A stretch of DNA of 64,000 bases from Sipunculus nudus (GCA_026874595.1 CM049316.1:71205176-71269175); one strand, 5' to 3'; positions 1 through 12,900 are shown, counted from the first letter of the stretch. Translations and numbers: made by a program. The notes: generated from the sequence alone by a model not told the origin.

Positions 1-481
1 TCAGATGTCTGATTTGACGGGATTTCAGGTAGACAGTGGTCAAGGTCTTAGGTTCCTGGAGTGAAGGACAGTTAGCATTAACTGCAAAGCTTTAGATCAG
101 TAATAAGATCATAAGCTAATAAAAATTAATATTAAGCAGAGGAAAGGTCAAGGCCATAGGTCATTACTGGTCAAGGTCCAATGTAATACATGTATAGAGC
201 TGAAGTCAGCCAAAGATGTATTTTTTTTATAAGGATAGGTACATGGCCTGTTGGCACTGTCTATAGAATGAGGATGAAGGTATCCATATGATCAGAATGA
301 TATGTTATTATTAAGCCTTCTGGATTTAAGGTTTTATATGCAAGGGGTTAGAATTAATCCAGAAATCATTTCCGGCCGTTAAGACATTAGAGTGAATCTC
401 TAAGGTTGAAGAAAGATTTCACCATTCAGGCCCGTAGGCTGACTGCTGAGTGGGAGGGTTCGTTTTCAGTGATTGTGGAAC

Positions 482-484
<3 letters not shown>
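1..484. other. AT-rich stretch, nothing recognised
   Basis: No convincing open frame, RNA or repeat was seen. Frames starting here run into the TA microsatellite and are low-complexity artefacts. Confidence 0.6.

Positions 485-547
<63 letters not shown>
485..547. repeat. (TA)n microsatellite
   Basis: About 63 bp of alternating T and A with a single interrupting C. Two short frames crossing it read as Ile-Tyr runs and are artefacts. Confidence 0.97.
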
Positions 548-2209
548 CCGATGTTTTAAAAACAATAAAAAAAATCCAAATCAGCATACAATTTTAGCGA
601 ATTGTCCTTTTATCTCACCGTGTGTACTCAGAACCTCCCATCCAAAGCGTTTTGCAAGCGTCTGCTACAGCACAAGTATGGTCATAAGGTAGAATCGGAT
701 ATATATATACGTGTAGGCCTACACTAAGCAGGGGCATTTCAGTTGCAAAAAGGTGCATTAACATCCATTTCATAACAGGTTTGAAAAAAGAAAACAACCA
801 TATTCATTGTCAAACTCACACCTCAGTAATCTGATATTCTCCGGTAGCTGTCCATTCAATTGATTATCACGTTTACTGACAGTTAAATGAGGTTGCTTGA
901 AATTGATATACATTCAATGCAGATAACTTGAAAATTAACATTTTTGGATAGAAATGAACCGGGTGATGTTTGGTGTCAAACAGGATATACTGTCTGCTGT
1001 TTCTAGGTATACTTGAAATATGCATAAATAAAAAAATGACCAGCACGTGAGGCAGTTAGTAGCTGAAAGAGTCAGAATTATATATTGAAATTCTATGACA
1101 AATGGCGCAGTATATAGGACAGACCTTGGCCGGAGCTGGAACTTTAAGGGATCAATTAAGATCCTGGGGCACTTCTGCAAGTTCCGAAAAAAAAAACCAA
1201 ATTAGGTATATACATTGTTCTGTATGATAAATGAAATTAGTAGACTGAACTGTTTAGAGGGTGTATAGCCTAAAAGCTGACAAAATAAACGATCCAAGTA
1301 ACTTAAAGAGCCTCGGTGAATAAAATCCATATTAATATTAAACATATTAAATGATAATTATGTCATTCCTCAGTCCCTACAGGCAAACGGCACACAGCAG
1401 GTGTGCTCCACTTCGACATATATCTATAGCAAATCGCCAGCTTGCCCTCCAGTACTCTGTGGAGGTGGCCAGTTACCTGATCTGAATTATTCATGAATTA
1501 TTCAGTATTACCCCCTAAAAACTCCCATACCTGACCATTTTTTGGGGGTAACTGCCTCAGACTTTCAGAACCAATAGCTTAAATCTATGTATTCATGGTA
1601 TTTGAAAATTAATTCAACAGTGCTTACTAGAAAACAATATGTGATAGTCAAGGTATAGGGTGAAATTCATGGTAGTGTTTTTACATTTGTTGATTATTTT
1701 AAAAATACATTGAATTTCTGACCTGATCTCCAATGTTTACTTAAATCTAAATTAACTGTAGTTATTTTCTGGATGAACTGAGTTCTAGCTTAAGCGGTTA
1801 ACATATTCATTAAGTAAAAAGAATCTCGACTAAACACAGGATCCAGTCAATAATTACTCAATACTGACCTAATTTTCTTCATATATATCAAACATATAAT
1901 GAAATGCTCTGTGCCTTAATCAGAACAATACAAGCTAAACATTTTTCAGTCTTGAATTGTTAAAATAGGTTTTAAATGCAATCTGGTTTAGTTTAATTTT
2001 TCAAAGGAACAAACACAGTGACCTAGTGTCCGGTTTAGTAGAACGTCTGTACATCCTACTCTATGTTAAATTTTAAAAAATCTGTAGATAACGATGAAAA
2101 AACAAGCTAATCTAACGGGCAGACAAACTGCTGATAGGACGACTATATAGACGGTTGATCATCACCATATACTCTTCTGAACCACCGAAGCAATTAGCCC
2201 GAACATTCA
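548..2209. other. AT-rich stretch without a recognisable gene
   Basis: No supportable gene. Frames up to 81 codons occur on the minus strand but show no recognisable domain. Around 1380-1500 composition is more balanced, and GAATTATTCAT is tandemly duplicated just before a short C run. Confidence 0.55.
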
Positions 2210-2231
2210 GACTCCATTCAGGAATGGAGTC
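2210..2231. repeat. Tight hairpin, 10-bp perfect arms
   Basis: GACTCCATTC and GAATGGAGTC are perfect inverted copies separated by AG. Seen directly; function unknown. It lies about 400 bp from two further palindromes. Confidence 0.85.
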
Positions 2232-2359
2232 CGAACACCTGTTGGTGAGAGTTTCCCCTCTTATTTGACCACAACGCCAAAAGGGTATCACTTGCAAATT
2301 AACAGGGGGATCTATGCAAATTACCTAAAACACCCAAATATGGTGGTTCCCTCATAAAT

Positions 2360-2372
2360 CCCCCCCCCCCCC
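2360..2372. repeat. Poly-C run
   Basis: Thirteen consecutive C residues in otherwise AT-rich sequence. Length is likely to vary between individuals or assemblies. Confidence 0.95.
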
Positions 2373-2602
2373 AAGGATAGGCCCTCCTTAGCCTAGCCAA
2401 CATGCCTTGCCAGGCTGTTAACAAGAGCCGATTGAGGTAACCATTGTCTGGATTTCTTGAGAGTAAGTGCCAATAATTTAAAACATACTGAACATTTAAG
2501 TTACAATTTATTTTTCAACTGAGTCAACACAGCTGTATTATGCGTAATATGTAGAGGTTGTTGCATGTTGCATGAACGCCGAAAATCATAGTCCAAACCA
2601 CT

Positions 2603-2660
2603 TTGGTCAGATCTGACCAAGCGTTACAGGGTAAACTCTCCACCTTAGGAGCTGTAACGC
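2603..2660. repeat. Perfect 18-bp palindrome abutting a second inverted repeat
   Basis: TTGGTCAGATCTGACCAA (2603-2620) is a perfect self-complementary palindrome. It is followed immediately by GCGTTACAG (2621-2629), whose exact complement CTGTAACGC lies at 2652-2660. The two structures share a border with no spacer. They could be a transposon terminus or a protein-binding palindrome; nothing nearby decides. Confidence 0.8.
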
Positions 2661-3194
2661 AAACAAGAAAGAACAAAAAAGAATTGTTTGCGTGACAGGC
2701 CTGTATAGCTACGAAGCAATATGCAAGGCCCTTTTATTTTACATCCCCAACATATCGAAAAGTTCCATAAGCTCACTTATAAATCTCTATGATATATTTT
2801 AACTTTTTGTTTGGTTTCTTCCTTTATTTGTTATTTTGATGGGAACAAGCTGGGTTTGGTCCCTTGACATGTATGCCCTCTGTGCGTGCGCTATTGACAA
2901 AGTGGCCTTATAGTTACATCCGTTGGCCCGGAAACAAGAGGGTGCTACTGCCCTCTTTGCATGAGAAAGGGCAATCAACATTTTCTCTGGTTTCAGGGGT
3001 GAAATTAAACATTTGAACCATAATTGCAGTCTTCATCCCTGACAGAGCTTAAGAAAAGAGGCCACTTTAAACAATATTTATACAGAAATATAGTCTCTCC
3101 CTGTGAGGACATGCATGGAACCGGACAGAAAGGGTTTAACATAAAGTTCTGTATAATTTTCCTAGATTATAGCATATCTGTATTCGTCAGGTGG
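2661..3194. other. Stretch without a recognisable gene
   Basis: Nothing supportable was seen. Short frames here lack recognisable protein features. Confidence 0.5.
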
Positions 3195-3350
3195 AACTCA
3201 GATGCTCAGCGGGGGGGTTCGTCCGAACCCACCGAACCCCCCCAGCCTACGGGCTTGCCATTGTGCCATTCAGGCACCGGTTGGTTGGTCGGGGGACCTT
3301 CAGCTCTGAAGTCCAATGCCTTAACCACTAGGCTATATCCTACCCCAAAG
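3195..3350 (-). mobile_element. tRNA-derived SINE (head plus GC-rich body)
   Basis: Read on the minus strand, the sequence has a near-ideal RNA polymerase III A box, TAGCCTAGTGG (plus-strand 3325-3335). It is followed by tRNA-like TTAAGGCATTGGAC and a degenerate B-box region. Downstream is a GC-rich body with a small GGTTCG/CGAACC hairpin. tRNA-headed SINEs have this layout. A 110-codon plus-strand frame (3024-3356) crosses the element and is not treated as a gene. Ends were not fixed and no target-site duplication was found. Confidence 0.6.
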
Positions 3351-4113
3351 ATGTAAATCAATGCCAGTGAATACCAGAAAGTGAAGTCCTGTGGTTAAGA
3401 CTATTTATTAGAGCTAATTTCAAATACATAGGTGAAAGTTTAATGTTAAAGTTTGAAGGTCATTGTCAGGAGAACAGGTGCACATTGAGAGCAACCTTGA
3501 AGATCAAGGTTAAAATACAGCCTAATGATCAGTAGAAGGTCAGTGTTTTGATTTATGAAAAATAATGAAAGAAAGAAAAAAAGTTAAACAGGAAGTATTT
3601 TTTAACTTTTGAATTATATCTCCATTAGTATTCATGGTAAAGAAGAAAACATCTGGTTTACAATGTCCTTATGTGATGTGAGTGTGAAGATTAATGTATA
3701 TTTATTAAAATGCCAGCATGTAGCATCCAGTCTTCAGTTCTTTGATATATTGAAGAGTTTTAATATTTCAAATGCCAAGGCTTATTCTTTTTCTGTTAGC
3801 TGCGAACATAGAAACTTTTCAAAGTCATGTATCATTTTCTCTAATGCCCCTGGCAAAGTTATAATTTATAATAACAACATTTTATGGAATGTTGACACCA
3901 GAACCTGATGTCTTCAACACAGTATTACATCCCACAGCATGGAATTTTCTAAACATTAATCAGAAATGCTCTCTTAGTATTTACAATGAAGCACTGTTAT
4001 TCTGGAAAATACCATTATTGGAAAATGTAAAGGTTCAGTCGCAACTTACAGTCAAAATACAAAATGATGCTTTAACTTTTGTTTGAAAACTGCACATTTA
4101 TTACCAAATGATA
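3351..4113. other. AT-rich stretch without a recognisable gene
   Basis: A 99-codon frame (3609-3908) and a 65-codon frame (3889-4086) overlap here. Their translations have no recognisable motif and composition expected of AT-rich non-coding DNA. Confidence 0.5.
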
Positions 4114-4166
4114 CTGGATCCTTTATAGGTGTACCACAACCTGCATAGAAGTATTAAAGGATCCAG
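4114..4166. repeat. 12-bp perfect inverted repeat with 29-nt loop
   Basis: CTGGATCCTTTA (4114-4125) and TAAAGGATCCAG (4155-4166) are exact inverted copies. It could be a tiny foldback element or chance; no flanking duplication was seen. Confidence 0.75.
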
Positions 4167-7057
4167 GAGAAATTCAATTACCCTTTTTGCTTTAAATCAA
4201 ATTTTCTTGTAACTCATCGTAGCTGTATATCCAAGGAAAGAAACTTCCTTGGTGAGGTCAGAGAGGTTTAGCATCATCCAAAGCAATCAAATTACGCCAG
4301 TGAATAGAAACTTTAAATTATGTGATGCACTTGGCTCTTTTAAAAACACCAATGCAGGTCAGTACTTTGAATAGATTTATTTCCAAACAGACAGAGGATG
4401 AAGCATGTATATCAATTTTAATTGGCTGTCTCTGGATCTTAATGTAACTACAAAGTTGATAAAAAAGATTTTGTATTAATTAAAGAAGCTTTCTCTAGTT
4501 GCATAAAAATCAGCTGTACCCATCACGTGCATATTTTTTTCATCAAATTTAGTTCATATCCTCTGGTAAACCTTGTATCTGAAATTTTAGTCAGGACAAT
4601 TCAACCTGAATGCTATTTTCATAACCTGGTGTGGCAACAGGATAAGTGGTTTTGGTTATTATGTTGTCATTTTCAATGGATTTTTTGTCGTTTTCAAGTG
4701 TGTTTGTATGAGCCATGAGGTACACGTGATCCCGTGGTGATGCTGTGTGTGTAAACAACAGATTACTAGCGGCTGACGCACAGACATACCTCACCTGTGC
4801 ATTATTTGGCAAGTTTAACACCTGGGTCCCAAAAAGGTTGGGCGAAAGGATAATTTCTTAGATCTCAAGTGTTTCATGACAGCTTTATATGTAAGTAAAT
4901 CTTTACCCAACTAGATTTATCTTCTTTAACAAATTCAGTATTTATATGGAGTTCCTTTATAACGATGCAGCGAAACCTTAATATGTTAAAATCAATTGAC
5001 TTCTTGACATCTCTGTTTTACTTAAAATTCATATAAAATTATGAATTTCTGTAAAGAATGATCATAATAATTTACCAGTTACAAAAATACACTTATACTT
5101 AGCATTGGATACTTTTATACTTAGCATTTGTCAGTTCATTCCATTATAATCTATATTTAAAAAAAAATCCTTATTCCATCCATCAACTGTGTGGTGGTTT
5201 GCCAAGGTCAGAGATCATCACACTTGGGCAGGAAGTATAAAAATGACTTGAAAGGCATAAAGGAGGTACAAAAATGAATGGCAGATTTACCAGTTGAAAT
5301 ATCTCTCTCTTGATCCTTTTGGACAGTCATAGACAGCAGTATATTCTTAACTTTCATCATTATTTCCAGAATATTTAATATGTATTTCTTTATTATAAGG
5401 AGAGTGTAAATTGAGATGTCTTCAGAATCTGAAGTGTTTTTTTTCCTCTGGCTAAATTTAAAAAGCCCGGCATGTAGTTCATGAGACAGAAAATTGCTTG
5501 ATCCTCTGGTAGTGTTTAAAGTCTTTGGATAGGGAATTTTAACAAGGGTAATGTATTCTTTATAAATGTAATAAGTGTAAAAAAGTTTGGAATATTTAAA
5601 AAAGCGATGAAAATTTCATGATGTTAAATTATGTGATCATAAGGAACCTTATTTGTATCCAGACAAGTGTATAAACACAGCTTAGTAATGAACTCTAATA
5701 GTTAAAGACAAATGAATTAAGATTATTACTGTAAGGTCTACTTTACTAATTGACATTTGCTGAAATTTTCCAACTAGGGGGTTTAAAAATTTCCAAACCT
5801 GTTAAATATAAAAAAAAATATATCATTGTTCATTTCATATTTGAATCAGAAATCAGTTTGACAAATGACTGGTCTTGAAAATTCAGTTAAGCATAAATAT
5901 ATAAATGTCCATTAAGGTTATCTTGGGCACATAAGTGAAATAGGTTGTGACACCTTATAATGGACTAGTTGCTTTGGGCAATTTGTCTATTGTGTTAAAA
6001 CTAAAGGTATCTCTTTCTTCTTTATTCAGATGAATGTTTTAAAATATTAGCTTGTGCCAGAAGAGTAAACACCCAGGATATTAATAACTCTGAGTGATAA
6101 ATGTTAATTGTTTTGAAAATGTGTCCGTAGGCTTCAATTTTAAGGAACTGTTAAAATTAAATGTCAAACTTAATGCCTTTTTGACTGTTAATTCGTTATG
6201 TTTTCTAGATCACTAAATTCAGCGTTTTACATTCCCATTACTATGAGAGACAGTTATTGATATTTGTGTGTTTTATGTTTCCAGGAAGTCATTAAGGGTA
6301 ATTACAATAATGGGCCATATTTCATGAAAACAGGTGTGCATCGATCAGAACAGACAGTCACAAAATCTTGCCAGTCACAGGAAGATTTTAATTCCCAAAA
6401 GTTTCTCCAGGAATGGTGATAAATTTAATTATTTTCTGTCATTTCATTGGAATATTCTGTAGCTTATAATTCTACAATTTAAACCTCAGTATAGCACATT
6501 TCCCCCCCTTTTTTTTAAGTGAAATAATTCCTATATATACTATTTCTTTCTTGCTTTAACAGCTGAGTTAAAATAAGAATGGGACAACCTGCAATTTTTT
6601 CTGTATGCAAATGTCATCTTCGTGCAGGGGATGTGCACCATGTCTGTTTCTGACATTGGGAACGATATGCATAGCTATATATATACAATTTTAATATGGG
6701 AAGCACAACTTTATTCAGTCTGTGATAAAAAAATGAGGAACTGACTCTAATTATACTCTTCTTTCACTTTTTATTTCCAAGAAGTCTCATTTTTTTTTTC
6801 TGGAGCACTTACTTTTTTTCAGTCATTTACCTTTGACTGGCCTGTCATACCATTGCTACTATAATGAGCAAAACCTCAAGATTTTACTGGTACTCAAATA
6901 TCAAATTATCTTTTTAATCTATTGACAGGTAATTTGATAAACTTCAGAAGGAATAAACTCCCTTTTCTCACAGTATCTCCATCCAGTGATGATCATGTAT
7001 GTATATATATAAAAAAAGTAATAATGGAAGATAATGGTTCTTTGTGTCAGGATAGAT
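4167..7057. other. Long AT-rich stretch, no gene seen
   Basis: About 2.9 kb of AT-rich sequence with only short frames and small homopolymers. One local duplication of the motif ATACTTAGCATT occurs near 5095-5130. Nothing else could be supported. Confidence 0.5.
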
Positions 7058-7165
7058 GTTCTTAAAGCCAGCTATTTACATACCTTTTCTATAGAATTTA
7101 TGTAATTTCTGGCTTACTATCTGAACATATAAGTGACTATAGGTAATTCACGTTAGGAAAAGTTC
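7058..7165 (+). repeat. Dispersed repeat J, copy 1
   Basis: This segment resembles 34043-34150 in the same orientation. Both contain variants of CCAGCTATT, ACCTTTTCT, TAGAATTTATGT, TTCTGACTTACT (TTCTGGCTTACT here) and a terminal motif like TTAAGAAAGTCCTTAC. Family unknown. Confidence 0.6.
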
Positions 7166-7424
7166 TTTACTATTGATCAAGAGTTTTCTTATGTTGGAAA
7201 CTTCTGTACATCTTTGTAAGAATTGAGATAAGTCCTCCATGTCAACACGCTGCACATATTCTTGCTTTCCCAGGGATACCTTTATATATTCCTGCATTAA
7301 CCTCTAAACAGTTTTCTTGGGTCAGTAGTTTAATCATAGAACCACATTCCCTTGCATGTACCGGGTCTTTAGATGTTAACACCAACTAAAACTTATATGA
7401 ATAGACAGTGAGGCCTGAACTAAA

Positions 7425-7860
7425 AGTTGTGATTGCAGGCACAAAAAACATTGTGATCTCCACTAATTGACCTCACTACTGGAGCCTTAATGCCCTGCCC
7501 TTTTAACCTAATTATTATAATGAGCCTGCAAAAACTCTCCTACACAGATGATCTTCCTTCCTAGAGCTGTTACCAAGACAATAGTGACATCACATGATGT
7601 AGCCGTCGTATTGACTGATGTCATCAACTGGAATCGCTGCACTGATGAATATATCGCATTCATTGTGAACCGTCTTGCAATATTTTAGATTATTTTATAA
7701 CTGTCAGGTGACTTACGTTTTACAGTAAAATAGGCGACCTGATTGACTGCACCAATAGATATGCTCATGATTATTAATTTAATGAATATTCTATTAAGGT
7801 CACATAAAGTTCCTGGTGAGGTCAATTACATTCTCATTCTGTGATTGCTTGCCTTGTAAT
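7425..7860. promoter_or_regulatory. Candidate conserved non-coding element
   Basis: This block is more complex and less AT-biased than its flanks and is dense in transcription-factor-like words: CACTAATTGA (7461), CTAATTATTATAATG (near 7508), ACAATAG (7578) directly followed by TGACATCA (7585), and a second TGATGTCATCA-like site near 7617. Homeodomain, SOX and CREB/ATF families recognise such words, but single matches prove nothing. Enhancer identity is inference; cross-species conservation was not tested. Confidence 0.3.
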
Positions 7861-9225
7861 ACTTTTCCTGAAATTGAACATAACCTCCCATCTTCTGACC
7901 ACCAATAAACAGAATCATCTAAATAATATTTTCTACAAATTCTATACTTTTCTATGGTTGTTCCTACTTGATGAAAAGGTGTGGAGTTATATTTTGCTTT
8001 TTTTCAACCATGAATGACTAAACTTAAAAAAAACTGTTGTTTAGGTCACAAAATAATTTTCTAAAAAATAGCAGACATCACCCATCAACAAAACTTTCAA
8101 ATGAGTACCATTCAAGTATATTTGTTGTCATAACATTCAGAGTACTATCATGTATCCCTGTATTTGCTTTCTTACATTCCTATGCAACTGTTCAATGTTT
8201 CAATTACAGTTTCAGACAAAGTAATTCACATCTGTGTATAATATTTGATACAATTACAGCCAAGTATTATCTGCTGTAAACATTCGGCATTGGGACATTT
8301 TTAAAATTTGAAACATCTCACATCATTTTCCCCATTTTTTGTGAACATGGCAACTTGTTCATCCAACTGAAAAATTGGCCCAAATAGTATTGAATAGCAG
8401 TATACCTACATGCATTGTCAGTAAATAATATCTGTTCATTTCCTAAAAACATTATTTGTTTAAAATTCTTGGCAAGGTGCCAGACCTGGTGGTGAAACCC
8501 TGAAAAAGTTGTTATACCAAGCAATGGTTAAAGCCAATGAGATTTTTAAGGAATGCAGTGTATGTATAACCACTGTGTAAGGAGTGTAATGATCCACCTG
8601 CAGTGTGAGAGGCGAACAAAATAGCTTGGTCACAAATATTTGATTAAACCAGTGAATGTAATACAGTACCAAGTCTAAAGATACTTTTAAAAAGGATTCC
8701 TGTAAAATTTTTGTCTTTTGTTTGCCAGCTGGGATTGTGTGGATTAAATGATATCCAAAATAATGAATTCTGCCTCCGAATCAATGATTAATTTTCAGTG
8801 GTAGACATAAGCTGGCAAGAGCAATTTTAAAATTTCTAATATTTGTCGTTTTTTGCTCCAGAACAGCACAAATTATTTCTCTTATTACTTTTTCAAGAAA
8901 TTCATCACAAATTGCTAATTTGTTGGGAGGATTTTCATTTAGTAATATTTTTTTTTATTCATTTGAATAATTAAACTATTGTATCTCATTTCTGGTATTA
9001 TTAATATGAAGCCATGGAGCAAACTTTTCCTTTTTCTCTTGAATAAAACTTATATAAATAAAAACAAACTATAGTGTATAGTTATGACAGGACAAAGGAT
9101 AGAGGGAAGAAGGGTTCATGATAAATAAATCCAGAGCAAGTTATAAGAGGAATATTTTCAGATGTCAGTTGTCAGAAACTTGACACAAAAAAATTTACTA
9201 AATAACAAATAAAGATAATATTTAA
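7861..9225. other. AT-rich stretch without a recognisable gene
   Basis: Short frames of 68-80 codons on both strands (8037-8672) show no domain. Nothing else was recognised before the SINE. Confidence 0.5.
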
Positions 9226-9611
9226 CAGGCTCCCATGGTCTATAGGGATAGAGCATAGGCCTAAAAGCTATGGTATAGTGAGTTCAGATCACAGCCAAGG
9301 AGGAACAATAAAATTTTCATTATCGTCCTTAACCCAATGTGATTGCTCTGCAGGCTTAATAGTGAGACTGTAACCCACAGTCCTATTTCAGTCAAAAACG
9401 AGTGCACCTTTTAGGGGTTCCTTGGTGTTACACACCCAGGACCTGCAGATGTGGTACTCAGAGCCTGGTTGACCCCAGGATAAGCAAGTGTTCTTATGCG
9501 TGCTGTCACAAGGTCCAAAGCTTGAATGGAGTTTTTCAGATGTACAAAGTACTGAGTTGAAAAAGCATTAACAATGAAGGTATTTACCTCCAATGAAAAA
9601 AAAATAAAAAA
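9226..9611 (+). mobile_element. SINE family S1, full-length copy, plus orientation
   Basis: The tRNA-like head has an A box near 9236-9247 (TGGTCTATAGGG) and a B box near 9282-9290 (GTTCAGATC). A ~250-bp body follows, then a 3' part with GGTATTTACCTCC and an A-rich tail. Body motifs CAGGCTTAAT, AGCCTGGTTGA and CCAGGATA are shared with the reverse copy at 53398-53811. An imperfect 15-bp flanking duplication is visible: AAAGATAATATTTAA (9211-9225) and AAAGATATTTTTTAA (9612-9626), 13 of 15 matching. No protein is encoded; SINEs borrow a LINE machinery. Confidence 0.8.
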
Positions 9612-9770
9612 AAAGATATTTTTTAATAAAAAGCTTTTTCAGAATTTTCCATAATCTTTCACTTCATCAGCAAAAGTATCATTTGGGAATATATTAATAT
9701 TTCAGTAAGGTGCATTGTTTGCATGAAATTACCTCCGCCATGGAATTTTTTATTTTCTTCACCATTTTTG

Positions 9771-9938
9771 TTGTGCATCCAGCCCAAATTTTAAACATGG
9801 GACACCAACTCCCTTTGGTTTTATTTCACCAGGACACAAGCTCTCATTGGTTTGGTTCTGGGACCTATGTCAGAATTAATGTTATTAGACCAATGAGAGT
9901 GGGTATGGCATAAAAAAAATTTGGACTGGATGCACAAT
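9771..9938. mobile_element. 168-bp inverted-repeat (MITE-like) module adjoining the satellite
   Basis: Left arm TTGTGCATCCAGCCCAAATT (from 9771) and right arm AATTTGGACTGGATGCACAA (ending 9938) are inverted copies with one visible mismatch. Inner arms CTCTCATTGG (9841) and CCAATGAGAG (9891) also pair. The outer right arm ends in GGATGCACAA, the word that closes every 71-bp unit of the adjoining array, so the satellite may have grown from this terminus. The element class is not determined. Confidence 0.65.
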
Positions 9939-12900
9939 GATATATCAGTTGTCTGATTACAATTCCTTGCTCTGTGCACACCCTGGTGTTCCTGCCCAGG
10001 AAGGACAATGCAATATTAGGGGTCTGATTACAATACCTTAATTGCTCTGTGCACATCCTGGTGTTCCTGTTCAGGATGCACAATGCAATATCAGTGGTCT
10101 GGTTACAATTTCTTGCTCTGTGCACATCCTGGTGATCCTGCCCAGGATGCACAATGCAGTATCAGTGGTCTGGTTGCAATTCCTTGCTCTGTGCACATCC
10201 CGGTGTTCCTGCCCAGGATGCACAATGGAATATCAGTGGTCTGGTTACAATACCTTGCTCTGTGCACATCCTGGTGTTCCTGCCCAGGATGCACAATGCA
10301 ATATCAGTGGCCTGGTTACAATACCTTGCTCTGTGCACATCCTGGTGTTCCTGCCCAGGATGCACAATGCAATATAAGTGGTCTGGTTACAATTCCTTGC
10401 TCTGTGCACATCCTGGTGTTCCTGCCCAGGATGCACAATGGAATGTCAGTGGTCTGGTTGCAATACCTTGCTCTGTGCACATCCTGGTGTTCCTGCCCAG
10501 GATGCACAATGCAATATAAGAGGTCTGGTTACAATTCCTTGCTCTGTGCACATCCTGGTGTTCCTGCTCAGGATGCACAATGCAATATCAGTGGCCTGGT
10601 TACAATTTCTTGCTCTGTGCACATCCTGGTGTTCCTGCTCAGGATGCACAATGCAATATCAGTGGTTTGGTTACAATTTCTTGCTCTGTGCACATCCTGG
10701 TGATCCTGCCCAGGATGCACAATGCAGTATCAGTGGTCTGGTTGCAATACCTTGCTATGGCACATCCCGGTGTTCCTGCCCAGGATGCACAATGGAATGT
10801 CAGTGGTCTGGTTACAATACCTTGCTCTGTGCACATCCTGGTGTTCCTGCCCAGGATGCACAATGCAATATAAGAGGTCTGGTTACAATTCCTTGCTCTG
10901 TGCACATCCTGGTGTTCCTGCTCAGGATGCACAATGCAATATCAGTGGCCTGGTTACAATACCTTGCTCTGTGCACATCCTGGTGTTCCTGCCCAGGATG
11001 CACAATGCAATATAAGTGGTCTGGTTACAATTCCTTGCTCTGTGCACATCCTGGTGTTCCTGCCCAGGATGCACAATGCAATATCAGTGGTCTGGTTACA
11101 ATTCCTTGCTCTGTGCACATCCTGGTGTTCCTGCCCAGGATGCACGATGCAATATCAGTGGTCTGGTTACAATTCCTTGCTCTGTGCACATCCTGGTGTT
11201 CCTGCCCAGGATGCACAATGCAATATAAGTGGTCTGGTTACAATTCCTTGCTCTGTGCACATCCTGGTGTTCCTGCCCAGGATGCACAATGCAATATCAG
11301 TGGCCTGGTTACAATACCTTGCACAATGCAATATCAGTGGTCTGGTTACAATACCTTGCTCTGTGCACATCCTGGTGTTCCTGCCCAGGATGCACAATGC
11401 AATATCAGTGGCCTGGTTACAATACCTTGCACAATGCAATATAAGTGGTCTGGTTACAATTCCTTGCTCTGTGCACATCCTGGTGTTCCTGCCCAGGATG
11501 CACAATGCAATATAAGTGGTCTGGTTACAATTCCTTGCTCTGTGCACATCCTGGTGTTCCTGCCCAGGATGCACAATGCAATATCAGTGGCCTGGTTACA
11601 ATACCTTGCACAATGCAATATCAGTGGTCTGGTTACAATACCTTGCTCTGTGCACATCCTGGTGTTCCTGTTCAGGATGCACAATGCAATATCAGTGGTC
11701 TGGTTACAATTTCTTGCTCTGTACACATCCTGGTGATCCTGCCCAGGATGCACAATGCAATATCAGTGGTCTGGTTACAATTCCTTGCTCTGTACACATC
11801 CTGGTGATCCTGCCAAGGATGCACAATGCAATATCAGTGGTCTGGTTACAATTCCTTGCTCTGTACACATCCTTGTGATCCTGCCCAGGATGCACAATGC
11901 AGTATCAGTGGTCTGGTTACAATTCCTTGCTCTGTACACATCCTGGTGATCCTGCCCAGGATGCACAATGCAGTATCAGTGGTCTGGTTACAATTCCTTG
12001 CTCTGTACACATCCTCGTGATCCTGCCCAGGATGCACAATGCAATATCAGTGGTCTGGTTACAATTCCTTGCTCTGTACACACCCTGGTGATCCTGCCCA
12101 GGATGCACAATGCAGTATCAGTGGTCTGGTTACAATTCCTTGCTCTGTACACATCCTGGTGATCCTGCCCAGGATGCACAATGCAGTATCAGTGGTCTGG
12201 TTACAATTCCTTGCTCTGTACACATCCTGGTGATCCTGCCCAGGATGCACAATGCAATATCAGTGGTCTGGTTACAATTCCTTGCTCTGTACACATCCTG
12301 GTGATCCTGCCCAGGATGCACAATGCAATATCAGTGGTCTGGTTACTATTCCTTGCTCTGTACACATCCTGGTGATCCTGCCCAGGATGCACAATGCAGT
12401 ATCAGTGGTCTGGTTACAATTCCTTGCTCTGTACACATCCTGGTGATCCTGCCCAGGATGCACAATGCAGTATCAGTGGTCTGGTTACAATTCCTTGCTC
12501 TGTACACATCCTGGTGATCCTGCCCAGGATGCACAATGCAATATCAGTGGTCTGGTTACAATTCCTTGCTCTGTACACATCCTGGTGATCCTGCCCAGGA
12601 TGCACAATGCAGTATCAGTGGTCTGGTTACAATTCCTTGCTCTGTACACATCCTGGTGATCCTGCCCAGGATGCACAATGCAGTATCAGTGGTCTGGTTA
12701 CAATTCCTTGCTCTGTACACATCCTGGTGATCCTGCCCAGGATGCACAATGCAATATCAGTGGTCTGGTTACAATTCCTTGCTCTGTACACATCCTGGTG
12801 ATCCTGCCCAGGATGCACAATGCAGTATCAGTGGTCTGGTTACAATTCCTTGCTCTGTACACATCCTGGTGTTCCTGCCCAGGATGCACAATGCAATATC

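Noticed and set aside
3024-3356. 110-codon plus-strand frame
   Set aside because: Its second half lies entirely in the reverse SINE and the Pro-rich segment comes from the SINE body.
10378-11736. A 452-codon open frame through the satellite
   Set aside because: It is a read-through of stop-poor 71-bp units with repeated phase changes, accompanied by overlapping frames on both strands. No domain, start context or independent coding signal.
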